Assembly: GCF_009498035.1 (NCBI RefSeq)
Contig: NZ_CP034550.1
Location: 124,001-188,000, forward strand
Reading direction: 5' to 3'
Origin: Saccharothrix syringae
GTDB taxonomy: Bacteria; Actinomycetota; Actinomycetes; Mycobacteriales; Pseudonocardiaceae
DNA: 64,000 nt
The translations under genes and the position numbers were made by a program. Positions 28,151 through 38,345 of this stretch are shown here, one piece after another. The notes below the pieces were generated by a model. The model searched no databases. It had not been told where the DNA came from and saw only the letters and a list, made by a program, of their open reading frames with translations. Position 1 is the stretch's first letter. Every line of letters starts with the position of its first letter.

Positions 28151-30145
28151 TCAGCGCGACGACGTGCCGGGCCGCTCCTCGCAGTCGATCCGGTACAGCT
28201 TGACCGACCCGTCCCGGGCCACCAGCTCGAACGCCGGGTCCGAACCGGGGTCGGCCAGGCCGGGGTAGTCCTTGTTCCGGTTGTCGTGCGGCCAGAACGT
28301 GCGGTTGGCCACCAGCAGGTACTCCACGCCCAGCCGGTCGGCGGCGTGGCACACCTCGGGGTCGCGGCCGGCGTCGTCCAGGCTCCGGGCCAGCAGCCGC
28401 TGGTCCTCGCTCCAGGGGATGTCGGCGTGCGGGAACAGCGCCCGGCGGCCCACCTCCGCGAGCATCACGGCGCTGCCGTCCCACGGGTTGTTGGCCACCA
28501 GGGCGTCCTCGGGGACCCGCTCCTCCAGCTCGGGCAGGAACCCCTTCTCGACGTCGTCGACCAGCGTCGAGCCCGTCGGCACCGGCTCGACCCGGTAGGT
28601 GCCCGCCATCCACGCGGAGTTGTGCTCGACGTAGAAGAACCTGGTCAGCGGCGCGAGGACGAGCAGGACGAGCAGGCTCAGCACGAGCGGCGTGCGGACC
28701 AGCGCGAGCCGCGAGCCCGCCCGCGGCCGGTCCCCGAGCAGTCCGCCCAGCCGCTCCGCGAGCCGGGTGACGCCGAGGACCGCGAGCGGCACCGCGGCGA
28801 TGGGGACCATCGCGGCCAGCCGGAACGAGTCGTTGTACCAGTACCCGGTGATGAACTGGGTGTCCGGCCGGTTGATCGCCGCGGTGAGCACGTAGAGGAG
28901 GCCGGAGCCGGCGAACGCGGCCACCAGCCAGCGGTTGGTCCGCGTCCGCCACGCCACCACCGCGCCGACCACGACCAGGACGGACAGCGCCCACAGCGCG
29001 GGCCGGCCGTTGGTCGCGTTGAGCAGCACCTCGCCGATCGCGCGGGCGGGCGTCTCGAACGGCGGCCAGTAGAAGGTGCGGACGCCCGCGAACGCCGGGG
29101 TCGTGGCCACGAAGCGCCACGCGCCCAGGAACACCAGCAGGAACGCGGCGACGCCCAGCGCGCCCCGGAGCGTGCGGCCCTCGCGGTGCCGCCGCACCGC
29201 CCACCGCAGCACGCTGGTGGCCATCGCGAACAGCGCGACCACCAGGAAGCTGAACACCGCGTTGGGGTGGGCGAAGCCGCAGGCCACGAGCACGAGCGGG
29301 GCCAGGACGAGGGCCCGGCGGCGCCCGATGACGTCCTCCCTGGCCAGCGACACGGCCGCCAGCACCATCGCCACGCCGGCCGGCGCCAGGCTCAGGCCCA
29401 GCAGGTTCGGCCACAGCACGCCGAAGCTCATCAGGCCCCAGGGGAACGCGGTGAACGCCACGGCCACCACGCCGGTGACGGCCATCGCGGCGGTGGAGGG
29501 GCCGACCACCTGCCGCACCAGCAGCATGCAGCTCAGCGACCACACCAGCATCGCGATGACCGCGGAGGTGAGGTTCGCGGCCACCGCGACCGGCGCGCCG
29601 GTGGTCAGCGAGACCAGCGAGGTCACGTCGTGCCAGGCCGCCGGGTAGAACACCGGCTGCGTGGCCGGGTTGCCGAGCGTGCCCATGGTCAGCGAGGAGG
29701 CGTCGCCGCTGTCCAGGACGTGGGCGATCGCGCTGTAGTGGAAGATCGCGTCGTAGGTCTGGGAGAGCTGGTCCGGTCGGCCCATGCCGTTGACCATCAC
29801 GTACCAGCCGATGGCGACGGTGGGCACCAGGCCGAGGGCGGCGGCGATCAGCACCCGGCGGGGGTCGCTGCGGCGCGGCGGCGCGACCCGGTGCAGCGCC
29901 AGGGCCGCGATGCCGGCGACCGCCACCACGGCCGCGGTCGCGATCAGCACCACGACGGGGGACCACGGGATGCCGAGCCGGCCCGCCACCACCGCGGTGA
30001 AGGCGGTGATGAGGGTGCTGAAGGTCGGGGCCATGCCCCAGGCGGACAGGCCGCGCAGCCCGATGGCGTACGCGAGGGCCGCGCCGGGGCCGACCAGCCA
30101 CCCCGCGGCGGCGAGCGCGACCGGCACCACCTCGAACCAGCTCAT
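28151..30145 (-). CDS. Large GT-C-like polytopic membrane protein (DUF6541-type)
   Basis: 664 aa. About 12-14 transmembrane helices fill residues 1-500; a periplasmic-side soluble domain of about 140 residues follows (VEKGFLPELEERVPEDAL, NNPWDGSAVML). An early loop holds YDAIFHYSAIAHVLDSGD, the place where GT-C transferases keep catalytic acids. This suggests a lipid-phosphate-sugar dependent glycosyltransferase acting outside the membrane, but no catalytic assignment is proved. ATG 30145 has AGGGA nearby. It lies divergent from glf, 180 bp away. Confidence 0.7.
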   Translation of the reverse strand: MSWFEVVPVALAAAGWLVGPGAALAYAIGLRGLSAWGMAPTFSTLITAFTAVVAGRLGIPWSPVVVLIATAAVVAVAGIAALALHRVAPPRRSDPRRVLIAAALGLVPTVAIGWYVMVNGMGRPDQLSQTYDAIFHYSAIAHVLDSGDASSLTMGTLGNPATQPVFYPAAWHDVTSLVSLTTGAPVAVAANLTSAVIAMLVWSLSCMLLVRQVVGPSTAAMAVTGVVAVAFTAFPWGLMSFGVLWPNLLGLSLAPAGVAMVLAAVSLAREDVIGRRRALVLAPLVLVACGFAHPNAVFSFLVVALFAMATSVLRWAVRRHREGRTLRGALGVAAFLLVFLGAWRFVATTPAFAGVRTFYWPPFETPARAIGEVLLNATNGRPALWALSVLVVVGAVVAWRTRTNRWLVAAFAGSGLLYVLTAAINRPDTQFITGYWYNDSFRLAAMVPIAAVPLAVLGVTRLAERLGGLLGDRPRAGSRLALVRTPLVLSLLVLLVLAPLTRFFYVEHNSAWMAGTYRVEPVPTGSTLVDDVEKGFLPELEERVPEDALVANNPWDGSAVMLAEVGRRALFPHADIPWSEDQRLLARSLDDAGRDPEVCHAADRLGVEYLLVANRTFWPHDNRNKDYPGLADPGSDPAFELVARDGSVKLYRIDCEERPGTSSR

Positions 30146-30311
30146 GTCCCTGCTACCCCGCTTCGACCGAGTAAGTGACGGGCGGCTCCACCGGCTGGTC
30201 GCGGTGCGACGCGCGTCCGCGCCGCAACGGCCGGACACGTGTGGTGAACCCCGGCGCAGTGTACGGAGCGGACTAGTGACGCCCGCCCGGAGGGCGCGAC
30301 CCCGAGGGGAC

Positions 30312-30317
30312 TACCCT
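30312..30317 (+). promoter_or_regulatory. Putative leaderless -10 of glf
   Basis: TACCCT ends 8 nt before GTG 30326, with no ribosome-binding site. It sits in the block ACTACCCTGA also found at serS. Confidence 0.55.
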
Positions 30318-30319
30318 GA

Positions 30320-31513
<1,194 letters not shown>

Positions 31514-31520
31514 GTCGGAC

Positions 31521-33392
31521 ATGTCGGGCAACTCCCCGCTCGTCGAGCACGAGGCACCGGAGAGGCTGCTGGCCCAGCGCGGGCTGTTCGCGGGTCCGTC
31601 GCCGATCGTCTCGGAAGACCTCTACGCGGAGGTCTCCCGGGGCGTCGCCGACCGCGAGCGGCAGCGGCTGGTGCTGCACCCGCACGCCGCGGTGTCGATG
31701 AACACGTACTTCGGGCGCTTCCCGGCCACCTACTGGCAGCGGTGGTGCGTCAGCCCCGAGGTCGAGCTGAGCCTGGTGCTCACCGGCTCCGGGCAGGTCT
31801 CGGTCGTGGCCTCGGACGCCGAGGGGGAGCCCCGCACCGTCGCGGCGCGGTCCGTCGAGGGCGCCGAGGACGAGCTGGTCCGGCTCACCGCCAAGATCGA
31901 CAAGTTCACCGACGGCGGCGGCCTGTGGTTCGACGTCTCCACCGGTGACGACCAGCTGGTGGTCGAGCAGGTCCGGTGGACCGTCGCGCCGCCCCGAAAG
32001 GTGCGCCCGACCGCGGTCGTCATCTGCACGTTCAACCGCGTCGAGGACTGCCTCAACACGATGGCCGCGCTGGCCTCCGACCGCGAGCCGCTGGACCTCG
32101 TCGACGCGATCTACGTCGTCGACCAGGGCAGCGACCCGGTGGAGTCCCGGCCGCGCTTCGCCGAGGTCGCCGCCCAGCTCGGCGACAAGCTGCGCTACGT
32201 CCGCCAGCCCAACCTCGGCGGCGCGGGCGGCTTCACCCGCGGCCTCTACGAGGTCACCGAGGTCGACGGCGCCGAGCACGCCAACGTGCTGTTCATGGAC
32301 GACGACGTGCTGTGCGAGCCGGAGATCGTGGTCCGCACGACCGCGTTCGCCAACCGCACCGCCCAGCCGGTGATCGTCGGCGGCCAGATGCTGTACCTGC
32401 TGCACCCCAACCACCTGCACGTGGGCGCCGAGTACGCCAACCTCGACACGCTGGCCCCCGGCCAGGTCGTCGACGGTGCCCTGCACAACGCCGACCTCAC
32501 CGGGTACGACGAGGAGACCGGCAAGAAGAACACGCAGGACCGCCGGGTGGACGCGGGCTACAACGGCTGGTGGTCGTGCCTGATCCCGTCCGAGATCGTC
32601 AAGGCGATCGGCTACCCGCTGCCGATGTTCTTCCAGTGGGACGACATCGAGTACGGCTACCGCGCGCGGGCCCACGGGTTCGCCACGGTCACCCTGCCCG
32701 GCGCCGGCGTCTGGCACGCGGACTTCCACTGGAAGGACTGGGACGACTGGCACCGGTACTTCAACCTGCGCAACGCCATGATCACCTCGGCGCTGCACAG
32801 CCGGTTCGAGCCCAAGCGCATCTGCCGGTCGATGGCGGCCCAGCTCGCCACCTACCTGGTGGCCATGCAGTACGGCCTGGCCGCCACCCAGCTCAAGGCC
32901 ATCGAGGACTTCCTCAAGGGCCCGGAGATGCTGCACGACGGCGGCGTGCAGGCGGCCGCCGAGATCCGCAAGCTGCGCGCGGAGTACCCGGAGACGGTGC
33001 GCCACCCGGCGTCGGAGGTGCCCGGCATCCCCTCGGGCGACCTGCCGCTGGTCCCGGCGCCGCCCGCGCCGCGGCTGTTCGCGCCGGTGCTGGTCAAGCG
33101 GGTCATGTACCAGCTGCTGGGCAAGAACGTGCACGACGTCGGCGCGGTGACCGCCGGTGACGCGGCCTGGTGGCACGTGTCGCTGTTCAACACCGCGGTG
33201 GTGACCGACGCGTCCCAGGAGGGCGTGCGGGTCCGCCGCCGCGACCGCGAGCTGGCGATCCGCCTGGGCAGGGAAGGCGCCAGGCTCATCAAGGAGCTGT
33301 ACAACCGGGCGCCCGAGCTGCAGCGCGAGTACCGCGCCGCGATGGGCGGGCTGACCAGCCGGGACAACTGGCGCCGGCTGTACGACCTGTGA
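31521..33392 (+). CDS. glfT2: Galactofuranosyltransferase, GlfT2-like (first copy)
   Basis: 623 aa. An N-terminal beta-sandwich (about 1-150) precedes a GT2 GT-A domain with VICTFNRVEDC, NLGGAGGFTRG, the metal site FMDDDVLCEPE (about 255) and QWDDIEYGYRARAHG with the catalytic acid; WHADFHWKDWDDWHRYF follows, then a helical C-terminus. In mycobacteria GlfT2 polymerises the galactan with alternating beta-1,5 and beta-1,6 galactofuranose. ATG 31521 has GGAGG 12 nt upstream, somewhat far. Confidence 0.93.
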   Translation: MSGNSPLVEHEAPERLLAQRGLFAGPSPIVSEDLYAEVSRGVADRERQRLVLHPHAAVSMNTYFGRFPATYWQRWCVSPEVELSLVLTGSGQVSVVASDAEGEPRTVAARSVEGAEDELVRLTAKIDKFTDGGGLWFDVSTGDDQLVVEQVRWTVAPPRKVRPTAVVICTFNRVEDCLNTMAALASDREPLDLVDAIYVVDQGSDPVESRPRFAEVAAQLGDKLRYVRQPNLGGAGGFTRGLYEVTEVDGAEHANVLFMDDDVLCEPEIVVRTTAFANRTAQPVIVGGQMLYLLHPNHLHVGAEYANLDTLAPGQVVDGALHNADLTGYDEETGKKNTQDRRVDAGYNGWWSCLIPSEIVKAIGYPLPMFFQWDDIEYGYRARAHGFATVTLPGAGVWHADFHWKDWDDWHRYFNLRNAMITSALHSRFEPKRICRSMAAQLATYLVAMQYGLAATQLKAIEDFLKGPEMLHDGGVQAAAEIRKLRAEYPETVRHPASEVPGIPSGDLPLVPAPPAPRLFAPVLVKRVMYQLLGKNVHDVGAVTAGDAAWWHVSLFNTAVVTDASQEGVRVRRRDRELAIRLGREGARLIKELYNRAPELQREYRAAMGGLTSRDNWRRLYDL

Positions 33393-33406
33393 CCCCGTGA
33401 TTCGCG

Positions 33407-33436
33407 GCGGGGCGGTCCCGGACGGGGCCGCCCCGC
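33407..33436 (+). other. Strong hairpin between two GlfT2-like genes
   Basis: GCGGGGCGG (33407-33415) pairs with CCGCCCCGC (33428-33436), and the loop itself pairs (CCCG/CGGG), giving about 14 bp with a 2-nt apex. It lies between the first stop codon and the ribosome-binding site of the second gene. No T-run follows; it may partly terminate or stabilise the transcript. Confidence 0.6.
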
Positions 33437-33446
33437 TTCCCGTATC

Positions 33447-33452
33447 GGAGGA
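33447..33452 (+). promoter_or_regulatory. Ribosome-binding site selecting GTG 33460
   Basis: GGAGGA 7 nt before GTG 33460. It argues against the earlier in-frame GTG at 33397, which would translate through the hairpin. Confidence 0.65.
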
Positions 33453-33459
33453 AACCACT

Positions 33460-35316
33460 GTGGACGCGGTGCACCGGATCGTCCTGCCGAGGGACGACGA
33501 CCCGCTCGACGTCCGGCCGCTGTACCTGGACGAGCCGGAGAACGTGCACTGCCAGGTGGGCTCCCGCCGCCTGCTGACGGTGCCGGAGCACGCCAAGGTG
33601 TCGTTCGCGACGTACTTCAACGCCTTCCCGGCGAGCTACTGGAAGCGCTGGACGGTCGTCGACGAGGTCGTGCTGCGCCTCCAGGTGCGCGGTTCCGGCC
33701 GGCTCGACGTGTACCGCTCCAAGCCGAGCGGCGACGTCGTGCACCTGGAGGGCGAGTTCGTCCGGGACGCGGCGGAGTGGACGGCGCTGGAGTTCCCGGT
33801 GTCGCTCAAGCCGTTCGAGGACGGCGGGCTGATCTGGTTCGACGCGTTCACCCACGAGGCGCCCCTGGAGATCCGGGACGCCGAGTGGGCGGTGCGGCAG
33901 CCGCTGCCGCGGAAGAAGGTCGCGGTCGCCATCACCACCATGCGCCCGCACGACGCGGTCGGCGCGCTGCGCGCCCTGGCGGGCGACCCGGCCGTGCTCG
34001 ACGTGGTGGACAAGGTCTTCGTCGCCGACCAGGGCGCGGTGAAGGTGCGCTCGGTCGAGGGCTTCGCGGCGGCCGCCGCGGGCCTGGGCGACCGGCTGGA
34101 GGTCGTCGAGCAGGACAACCTGGGCGGGTCCGGCGGGTTCACCCGGGGCATGTTCGAGGCGATCGAGCACACCGACGCCGACCAGGTCATGCTCATGGAC
34201 GACGACATCCGGCTGGAGCCGGAGGCGGTGCTGCGGTCCAACGCCTTCGCCAGGGCGGCGGCGTCGCCGGTCATCGTCGGCAGCCACATGCTGAACCTCC
34301 AGGCCCGCACCCGCATCCACAGCACCGCCGAGGTCGTGGACCTGGGCTCGTGCTTCTGGCGCGCCGCGCCGGGCGCGGTCACCGACCACGACTTCGCCAC
34401 GTCGTCGCTGCGCGAGACGCCCGCGCTGCACGCCAGGGTCGACGCCACCTACAACGGCTGGTGGATGTGCCTGATCCCGCGCGAGGTGGTGGAGCGGACC
34501 GGCTATCCGCTGCCGCTGTTCATCAAGTGGGACGACGCCGAGTACTCGCTGCGGGCCCTGGAGCGCGGCTTCCCGACGGTGTCGCTGCCGGGTTCGGCGG
34601 TGTGGCACATGCCGTGGACCGACAAGAACGACTCGACGGACTGGCAGGCGTACTTCCACACCCGCAACCGCCTGGTGCTGGCCGCCCTGCACAGCCCGTA
34701 CGACGTGCGGAACACGATCGTCAAGCACGGCCTGAAGCTGTCGCTGCGGCACCTGCTGTCCATGGAGTACTCGACGGTGGCGTTGCAGCAGAAGGCCGTC
34801 GAGGACTTCCTGGCGGGCCCCGAGGCGCTGTTCGACTCGCTGCGCACCGCGCTGCCGGAGGTGCGCCGCATCCGCGAGCGCTACAGCGACGCCCGGCGCC
34901 TGGAGTCGGCCCGCGAGGTCCCGCCGCCCACGTTCGACCTGGTGCGCGCGGAGGCCCTGCTCCAGCCGTCGCGGGGCAGGGCCGCGATCGCGGTGCGCGC
35001 GGCGAAGTCGGTGCTGCACAACCTGCGCCCGCCGCAGCCGGGGACGGCGGACCGCCCCCAGCTCAACGTGCCCGCCCTCAACGCCCGCTGGTTCCTGCTG
35101 GGCAACCTGGACAGCGCCACCGTGTCCGCCGCGGACGGCACGGGCGTGGCGTTCTACAAGCGCGACCCCGAGCAGTTCCGGGTGCTGATGGCCAGGGCGG
35201 TGCGGAACTACCGCAGGCTGGGCCGGGAGTGGCCGCGGCTGCGCGCCCGGTACCGGGAGGCGCTGCCCGACCTCACCTCCGCCGAGGGGTGGCGCAAGGT
35301 GTTCGAGAACGACTGA
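33460..35316 (+). CDS. Galactofuranosyltransferase, GlfT2-like (second copy)
   Basis: 618 aa and a paralogue of the preceding protein in layout: N-terminal beta-rich domain, GT-A core with AITTMRPHDAV, NLGGSGGFTRG, LMDDDIRLEPE (about 250) and IKWDDAEYSLRALERG, then WHMPWTDKNDSTDWQAYFHTRN. All metal and catalytic acids are kept, so it is probably active. GTG 33460 is set by its ribosome-binding site. It may extend or branch the galactan with a different linkage; that division of labour is inference. Confidence 0.9.
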   Translation: MDAVHRIVLPRDDDPLDVRPLYLDEPENVHCQVGSRRLLTVPEHAKVSFATYFNAFPASYWKRWTVVDEVVLRLQVRGSGRLDVYRSKPSGDVVHLEGEFVRDAAEWTALEFPVSLKPFEDGGLIWFDAFTHEAPLEIRDAEWAVRQPLPRKKVAVAITTMRPHDAVGALRALAGDPAVLDVVDKVFVADQGAVKVRSVEGFAAAAAGLGDRLEVVEQDNLGGSGGFTRGMFEAIEHTDADQVMLMDDDIRLEPEAVLRSNAFARAAASPVIVGSHMLNLQARTRIHSTAEVVDLGSCFWRAAPGAVTDHDFATSSLRETPALHARVDATYNGWWMCLIPREVVERTGYPLPLFIKWDDAEYSLRALERGFPTVSLPGSAVWHMPWTDKNDSTDWQAYFHTRNRLVLAALHSPYDVRNTIVKHGLKLSLRHLLSMEYSTVALQQKAVEDFLAGPEALFDSLRTALPEVRRIRERYSDARRLESAREVPPPTFDLVRAEALLQPSRGRAAIAVRAAKSVLHNLRPPQPGTADRPQLNVPALNARWFLLGNLDSATVSAADGTGVAFYKRDPEQFRVLMARAVRNYRRLGREWPRLRARYREALPDLTSAEGWRKVFEND

Positions 35317-35337
35317 CCGCGGCGGTGGCCGCGCGCT

Positions 35338-35550
35338 TCACGCGAAGTGCGCGGCCACCACGTGGCTGAAGTTCACCACGAACTCCTTGCCGTCCTCGGT
35401 CGGTATCGCCTGGGTGTGCCCGTTGCGCACGACCTGGATCAGGCGTGGCGCGAGGTCGGCGGCGGTCTCCTCGGAGAGCCTGATCGAGATCGGGTTCGGG
35501 TTCGCGGCCAGGTGCAGCACCAGGGACCTCTTGCGCGTTTCGGCAACCAT
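35338..35550 (-). CDS. Small hypothetical protein
   Basis: 70 aa from ATG 35550; a GTG at 35568 in the same frame would add 6 residues. It reads as a folded beta-rich protein (RSLVLHLAANPNPISIRLSEE, split by a turn) ending DGKEFVVNFSHVVAAHF. No known domain was recognised and no ribosome-binding site is obvious. It sits between the GlfT2-like pair and glfT1, converging on the former. Codon use and the amphipathic strands argue for a real gene. Confidence 0.55.
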   Translation of the reverse strand: MVAETRKRSLVLHLAANPNPISIRLSEETAADLAPRLIQVVRNGHTQAIPTEDGKEFVVNFSHVVAAHFA

Positions 35551-35624
35551 GGGCACAGCCCACCGCACGGTCGCTGACCTGGCAAGACGGGTTCGCCGTC
35601 AGCGATTCCGCGCGGAGCTGAACC

Positions 35625-36530
35625 TCACTTGCGGAAGAAGCGCTCCCGCTGCCCCAGCCGCACCAGCCGCAGCCACTCCAGGAACGCCCGCGGGTCCCGC
35701 CGCACCCCGATGAAGTACAGCCCGAACCGGAACGCCTCCAGCAGCCCCAGCTTGCGCATCCCCGGCTGCGACAGCAGGTACCCGCGGTTGCGGTAGGTGT
35801 AGTACCGCTTGACCTCGTTCTCCGGGTCCTGGGCGTGGAACCGGCCGCCGAGCATCGGCTTGAACTCGTCCGACCCGTCCGGGTGCAGGTAGGCGACCTT
35901 CAGCGAGGTGCCGAACGGCAGCCCGCTGCGCACCAGCCGCCGGTGGATCTCCACCTCGTCGCCGCGGAAGAACAGGCGGTAGTCCGGCACGCCGATCACG
36001 TCGACCGTGGACGCCTTGAACAGCGCGCCGTTGAACAGCGACGCGATGCCCGGCAGGAAGTCCGCGCCGAGGTCGGACGTGCGCCGCTTCCAGGTCAGGC
36101 CCCGCCGCAGCGGGAAGGCCAGCTTGTCCGGCCGCTCGATGTTGGCCACCACGGGCGAGACGGCCGCGAGGCCGCGCCGGGACGCCTCCTCCAGCAGCAC
36201 CGCGAGCACCGTCTCGTCGGCCGGCCTGCCGTCGTCGTCGGCGAGCCACAGCCAGTCCGCGCCGAGCGCCAGCGCGTGCAGCATGCCCAGCGCGAACCCG
36301 CCCGCGCCGCCGAGGTTGCGGTGCGAGGCCAGGTAGGTGGTGGGGATGGGGCACTGCGCGACGAGGTCGTCGACCGGCTGGTCCGGTCCGTTGTCCACGA
36401 CCACCAGGTGGTCGAGCGGCCGCGTCTGCGAGGCCAGCACCTTCAACGAGTCGGCCAGGAGCTCCCGCCGGTGGCGGGTCACCACGACGCCGACCACCGA
36501 GCCCTGGGGCAGTGCCCTCACCATGCCCAC
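35625..36530 (-). CDS. glfT1: Galactofuranosyltransferase GlfT1-like
   Basis: 301 aa, GT2 family. VGVVVTRHRRELLADSL opens the fold, with NLGGAGGFALGM, the DxD-type LADDDGRPADE (about 95) and FFRGDEVEIHRRL with the catalytic acid. GlfT1 adds the first galactofuranose residues to the lipid-linked linker. Its place directly behind wzt/wzm matches M. tuberculosis Rv3781-Rv3783 as remembered. GTG 36530 abuts the wzt stop; ATG 36524 is equally possible, with AGGTGG close in front. Confidence 0.88.
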   Translation of the reverse strand: MGMVRALPQGSVVGVVVTRHRRELLADSLKVLASQTRPLDHLVVVDNGPDQPVDDLVAQCPIPTTYLASHRNLGGAGGFALGMLHALALGADWLWLADDDGRPADETVLAVLLEEASRRGLAAVSPVVANIERPDKLAFPLRRGLTWKRRTSDLGADFLPGIASLFNGALFKASTVDVIGVPDYRLFFRGDEVEIHRRLVRSGLPFGTSLKVAYLHPDGSDEFKPMLGGRFHAQDPENEVKRYYTYRNRGYLLSQPGMRKLGLLEAFRFGLYFIGVRRDPRAFLEWLRLVRLGQRERFFRK

Positions 36531-37346
36531 CTACTCGCCACCGTTCCCGCTCAGCACCCGCGGCTGACCGATCCGCTCCAGCGTCTCCGGGCTCAGGTGC
36601 TCGAACGGGTCACGGCCCTTGTAGGCGGTGACCACCTCGCGCAGCGAGCCGTGCATCTTCACGTGCCCCTCGTCCATCCAGATGGCCGTGTTGCAGAACT
36701 CGACCAGGAAGTCGTCGGAGTGGTTCGCGAACACCAGGATGCCCGACCGCTTCACCAGGTCGTTCAGCCGGTCCCTGGCCTTGGCCATGAACGCCGCGTC
36801 GACCGCGCCGATGCCCTCGTCGAGCAGCAGGATCTCCGGGTTGATCGAGGTCACCACGCCCAGCGCGAGCCGCACCCGCATGCCGGTCGAGTAGGTGCGC
36901 AGCGGCATCGACAGGTAGTCGCCCAGCTCGGTGAACTCGGCGATGTCGTCGACCCGCTTCTCCATCTCCTTGCGGCTCATGCCGAGGAACAGGCCGCGGA
37001 TCATGATGTTGTCGTACCCGGAGATCTCCGGGTCCATGCCGACGCCGAGGTCGAACACCGGCGCGACCTTGCCCACGATCCGCGAGCTGCCGCGGGTCGG
37101 CTCGTAGATGCCCGCGAGCAGGCGCAGCAGCGTGGACTTGCCCGCGCCGTTGTGCCCGACCAGGCCGACCCGGTCACCGTGCCGCAGCGAGATGGTGATG
37201 TCGTGCAGGGCCTCGATGATCGGGACGCGGCCCTCCGAGCCGATCTTGCCGCCGACCTTGCCCAGGGCGAGCTTCTTCAGCGACCTCGACTTGGCGTCGA
37301 AGATCGGGAAGTCGACCGAGGCGTTCCAGACGTCGATGCTGACCAT
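36531..37346 (-). CDS. wzt: ABC transporter ATPase of the galactan exporter, Wzt-like
   Basis: 271 aa. Walker A GHNGAGKST (about 65-73), signature YSTGMRVRLALG, Walker B ILLLDEGIGAVD and H-loop FANHSDDF. The SRSLKKLALGKVGG segment before the core is typical of polysaccharide export ATPases (RfbE/TagH type). No C-terminal carbohydrate-binding domain is present. With the permease next to it, it would move lipid-linked galactan to the outer face of the membrane. ATG 37346, 19 nt after the permease stop. Confidence 0.93.
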   Translation of the reverse strand: MVSIDVWNASVDFPIFDAKSRSLKKLALGKVGGKIGSEGRVPIIEALHDITISLRHGDRVGLVGHNGAGKSTLLRLLAGIYEPTRGSSRIVGKVAPVFDLGVGMDPEISGYDNIMIRGLFLGMSRKEMEKRVDDIAEFTELGDYLSMPLRTYSTGMRVRLALGVVTSINPEILLLDEGIGAVDAAFMAKARDRLNDLVKRSGILVFANHSDDFLVEFCNTAIWMDEGHVKMHGSLREVVTAYKGRDPFEHLSPETLERIGQPRVLSGNGGE

Positions 37347-37365
37347 GATTGTTTCTCGGCCTCAC

Positions 37366-38286
37366 TCAGACCCAGTAGGAGACGCGGGCACGGTAGTTGC
37401 GCATGGCGAACAACGCCAGTGTCCACCCGACGACGGTGAACGCGCCCACCACCACCCAGTGGTGCCAGTCCTGGGCGTGGCCCAGCAGCGGCGCGCGCAC
37501 GATCTCGACGTAGTGGTAGAGCGGGTTCAGCTCGGCGATGAGCACCCGCCAGTCGTTCGTGCTCCCGCCACCCCCGGTGACCTTCTGGAGCACGCCCACG
37601 TGCCACACGATCGGCGTCATGAAGAAGACCAGGTTGATGAAGCTGTGGATCACCGGCGGGATGTCGCGGAACCGGGTGCTGATGATGCCGAACAGCAGCG
37701 CGATCCACACCGCGTTGGCCACCAGCAGCGCGAACGCCGGGACGACCAGCAGCACCGCCCAGGACAGGCCGGGGTGCTCCAGGTCCCAGCCCGCCATCTT
37801 GTACGGCTTGGCCAGCTCCGGGAAGAAGATCACCAGGACGACGACGTAGACCGCCAGGTTGTGCAGGAAGAACAGCACCTGGCGCCACACCATGCGCAGC
37901 ACGTGCACGGTGACCGGCGACGGCAGGTGCTTGATCAGCCCCTCGTTGGCGATGAAGACCTCGGTGCCCTCGGTGACCACGCCGAGGATGAAGTTCCAGA
38001 TGACGAACCCGGCCGTGACGTACGGCAGGAACGTCGCGATCTCCTGACCGAACAGCTGCGAGTACAGCAGGCCGAGCGCGAGCGCCGTGGTGCCCATCGA
38101 GATGGTGATCCACAGCGGACCGATCACCGAACGGCGGTAGCGCTGCTTGATGTCCTGCCAGCCCAGGTGCGCCCAGAGCTCCCGCTGGTGCCACGCGTCG
38201 CGAAGGTCGGCGAACGCCCGCCCGAAGGTGCGGGAGTCGGGGGCCTGGGGTGCCGCTGGTCGGTCGACCGTACTCGTGGGTTGCAC
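37366..38286 (-). CDS. wzm: ABC-2 type permease of the galactan exporter, Wzm-like
   Basis: 306 aa with about six transmembrane helices between residues 55 and 295. The cytosolic N-terminus leads to LWAHLGWQDIKQRYRRSVIGPLW (split by the elbow helix), a hallmark of ABC-2 polysaccharide exporters, and FRDIPPVIHSFINLVFFMTPIV lies in a late helix. GTG 38286 has TAGTCT 8 nt upstream and no ribosome-binding site. First gene of wzm-wzt-glfT1. Confidence 0.92.
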   Translation of the reverse strand: MQPTSTVDRPAAPQAPDSRTFGRAFADLRDAWHQRELWAHLGWQDIKQRYRRSVIGPLWITISMGTTALALGLLYSQLFGQEIATFLPYVTAGFVIWNFILGVVTEGTEVFIANEGLIKHLPSPVTVHVLRMVWRQVLFFLHNLAVYVVVLVIFFPELAKPYKMAGWDLEHPGLSWAVLLVVPAFALLVANAVWIALLFGIISTRFRDIPPVIHSFINLVFFMTPIVWHVGVLQKVTGGGGSTNDWRVLIAELNPLYHYVEIVRAPLLGHAQDWHHWVVVGAFTVVGWTLALFAMRNYRARVSYWV

Positions 38287-38294
38287 GAGTGTTG

Positions 38295-38300
38295 AGACTA
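38295..38300 (-). promoter_or_regulatory. Putative leaderless -10 of wzm
   Basis: TAGTCT on the minus strand ends 8 nt before GTG 38286, driving wzm-wzt-glfT1. Confidence 0.5.
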
Positions 38301-38345
38301 CCGGCGACGTGGTGGTGCGGCTGTCGCCGGGCTATCACGGTGAGG

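Noticed and set aside
33397..33459. Earlier GTG start for the second GlfT2-like gene
   Set aside because: It would translate through the hairpin, has no ribosome-binding site, and GGAGGA marks GTG 33460 instead.
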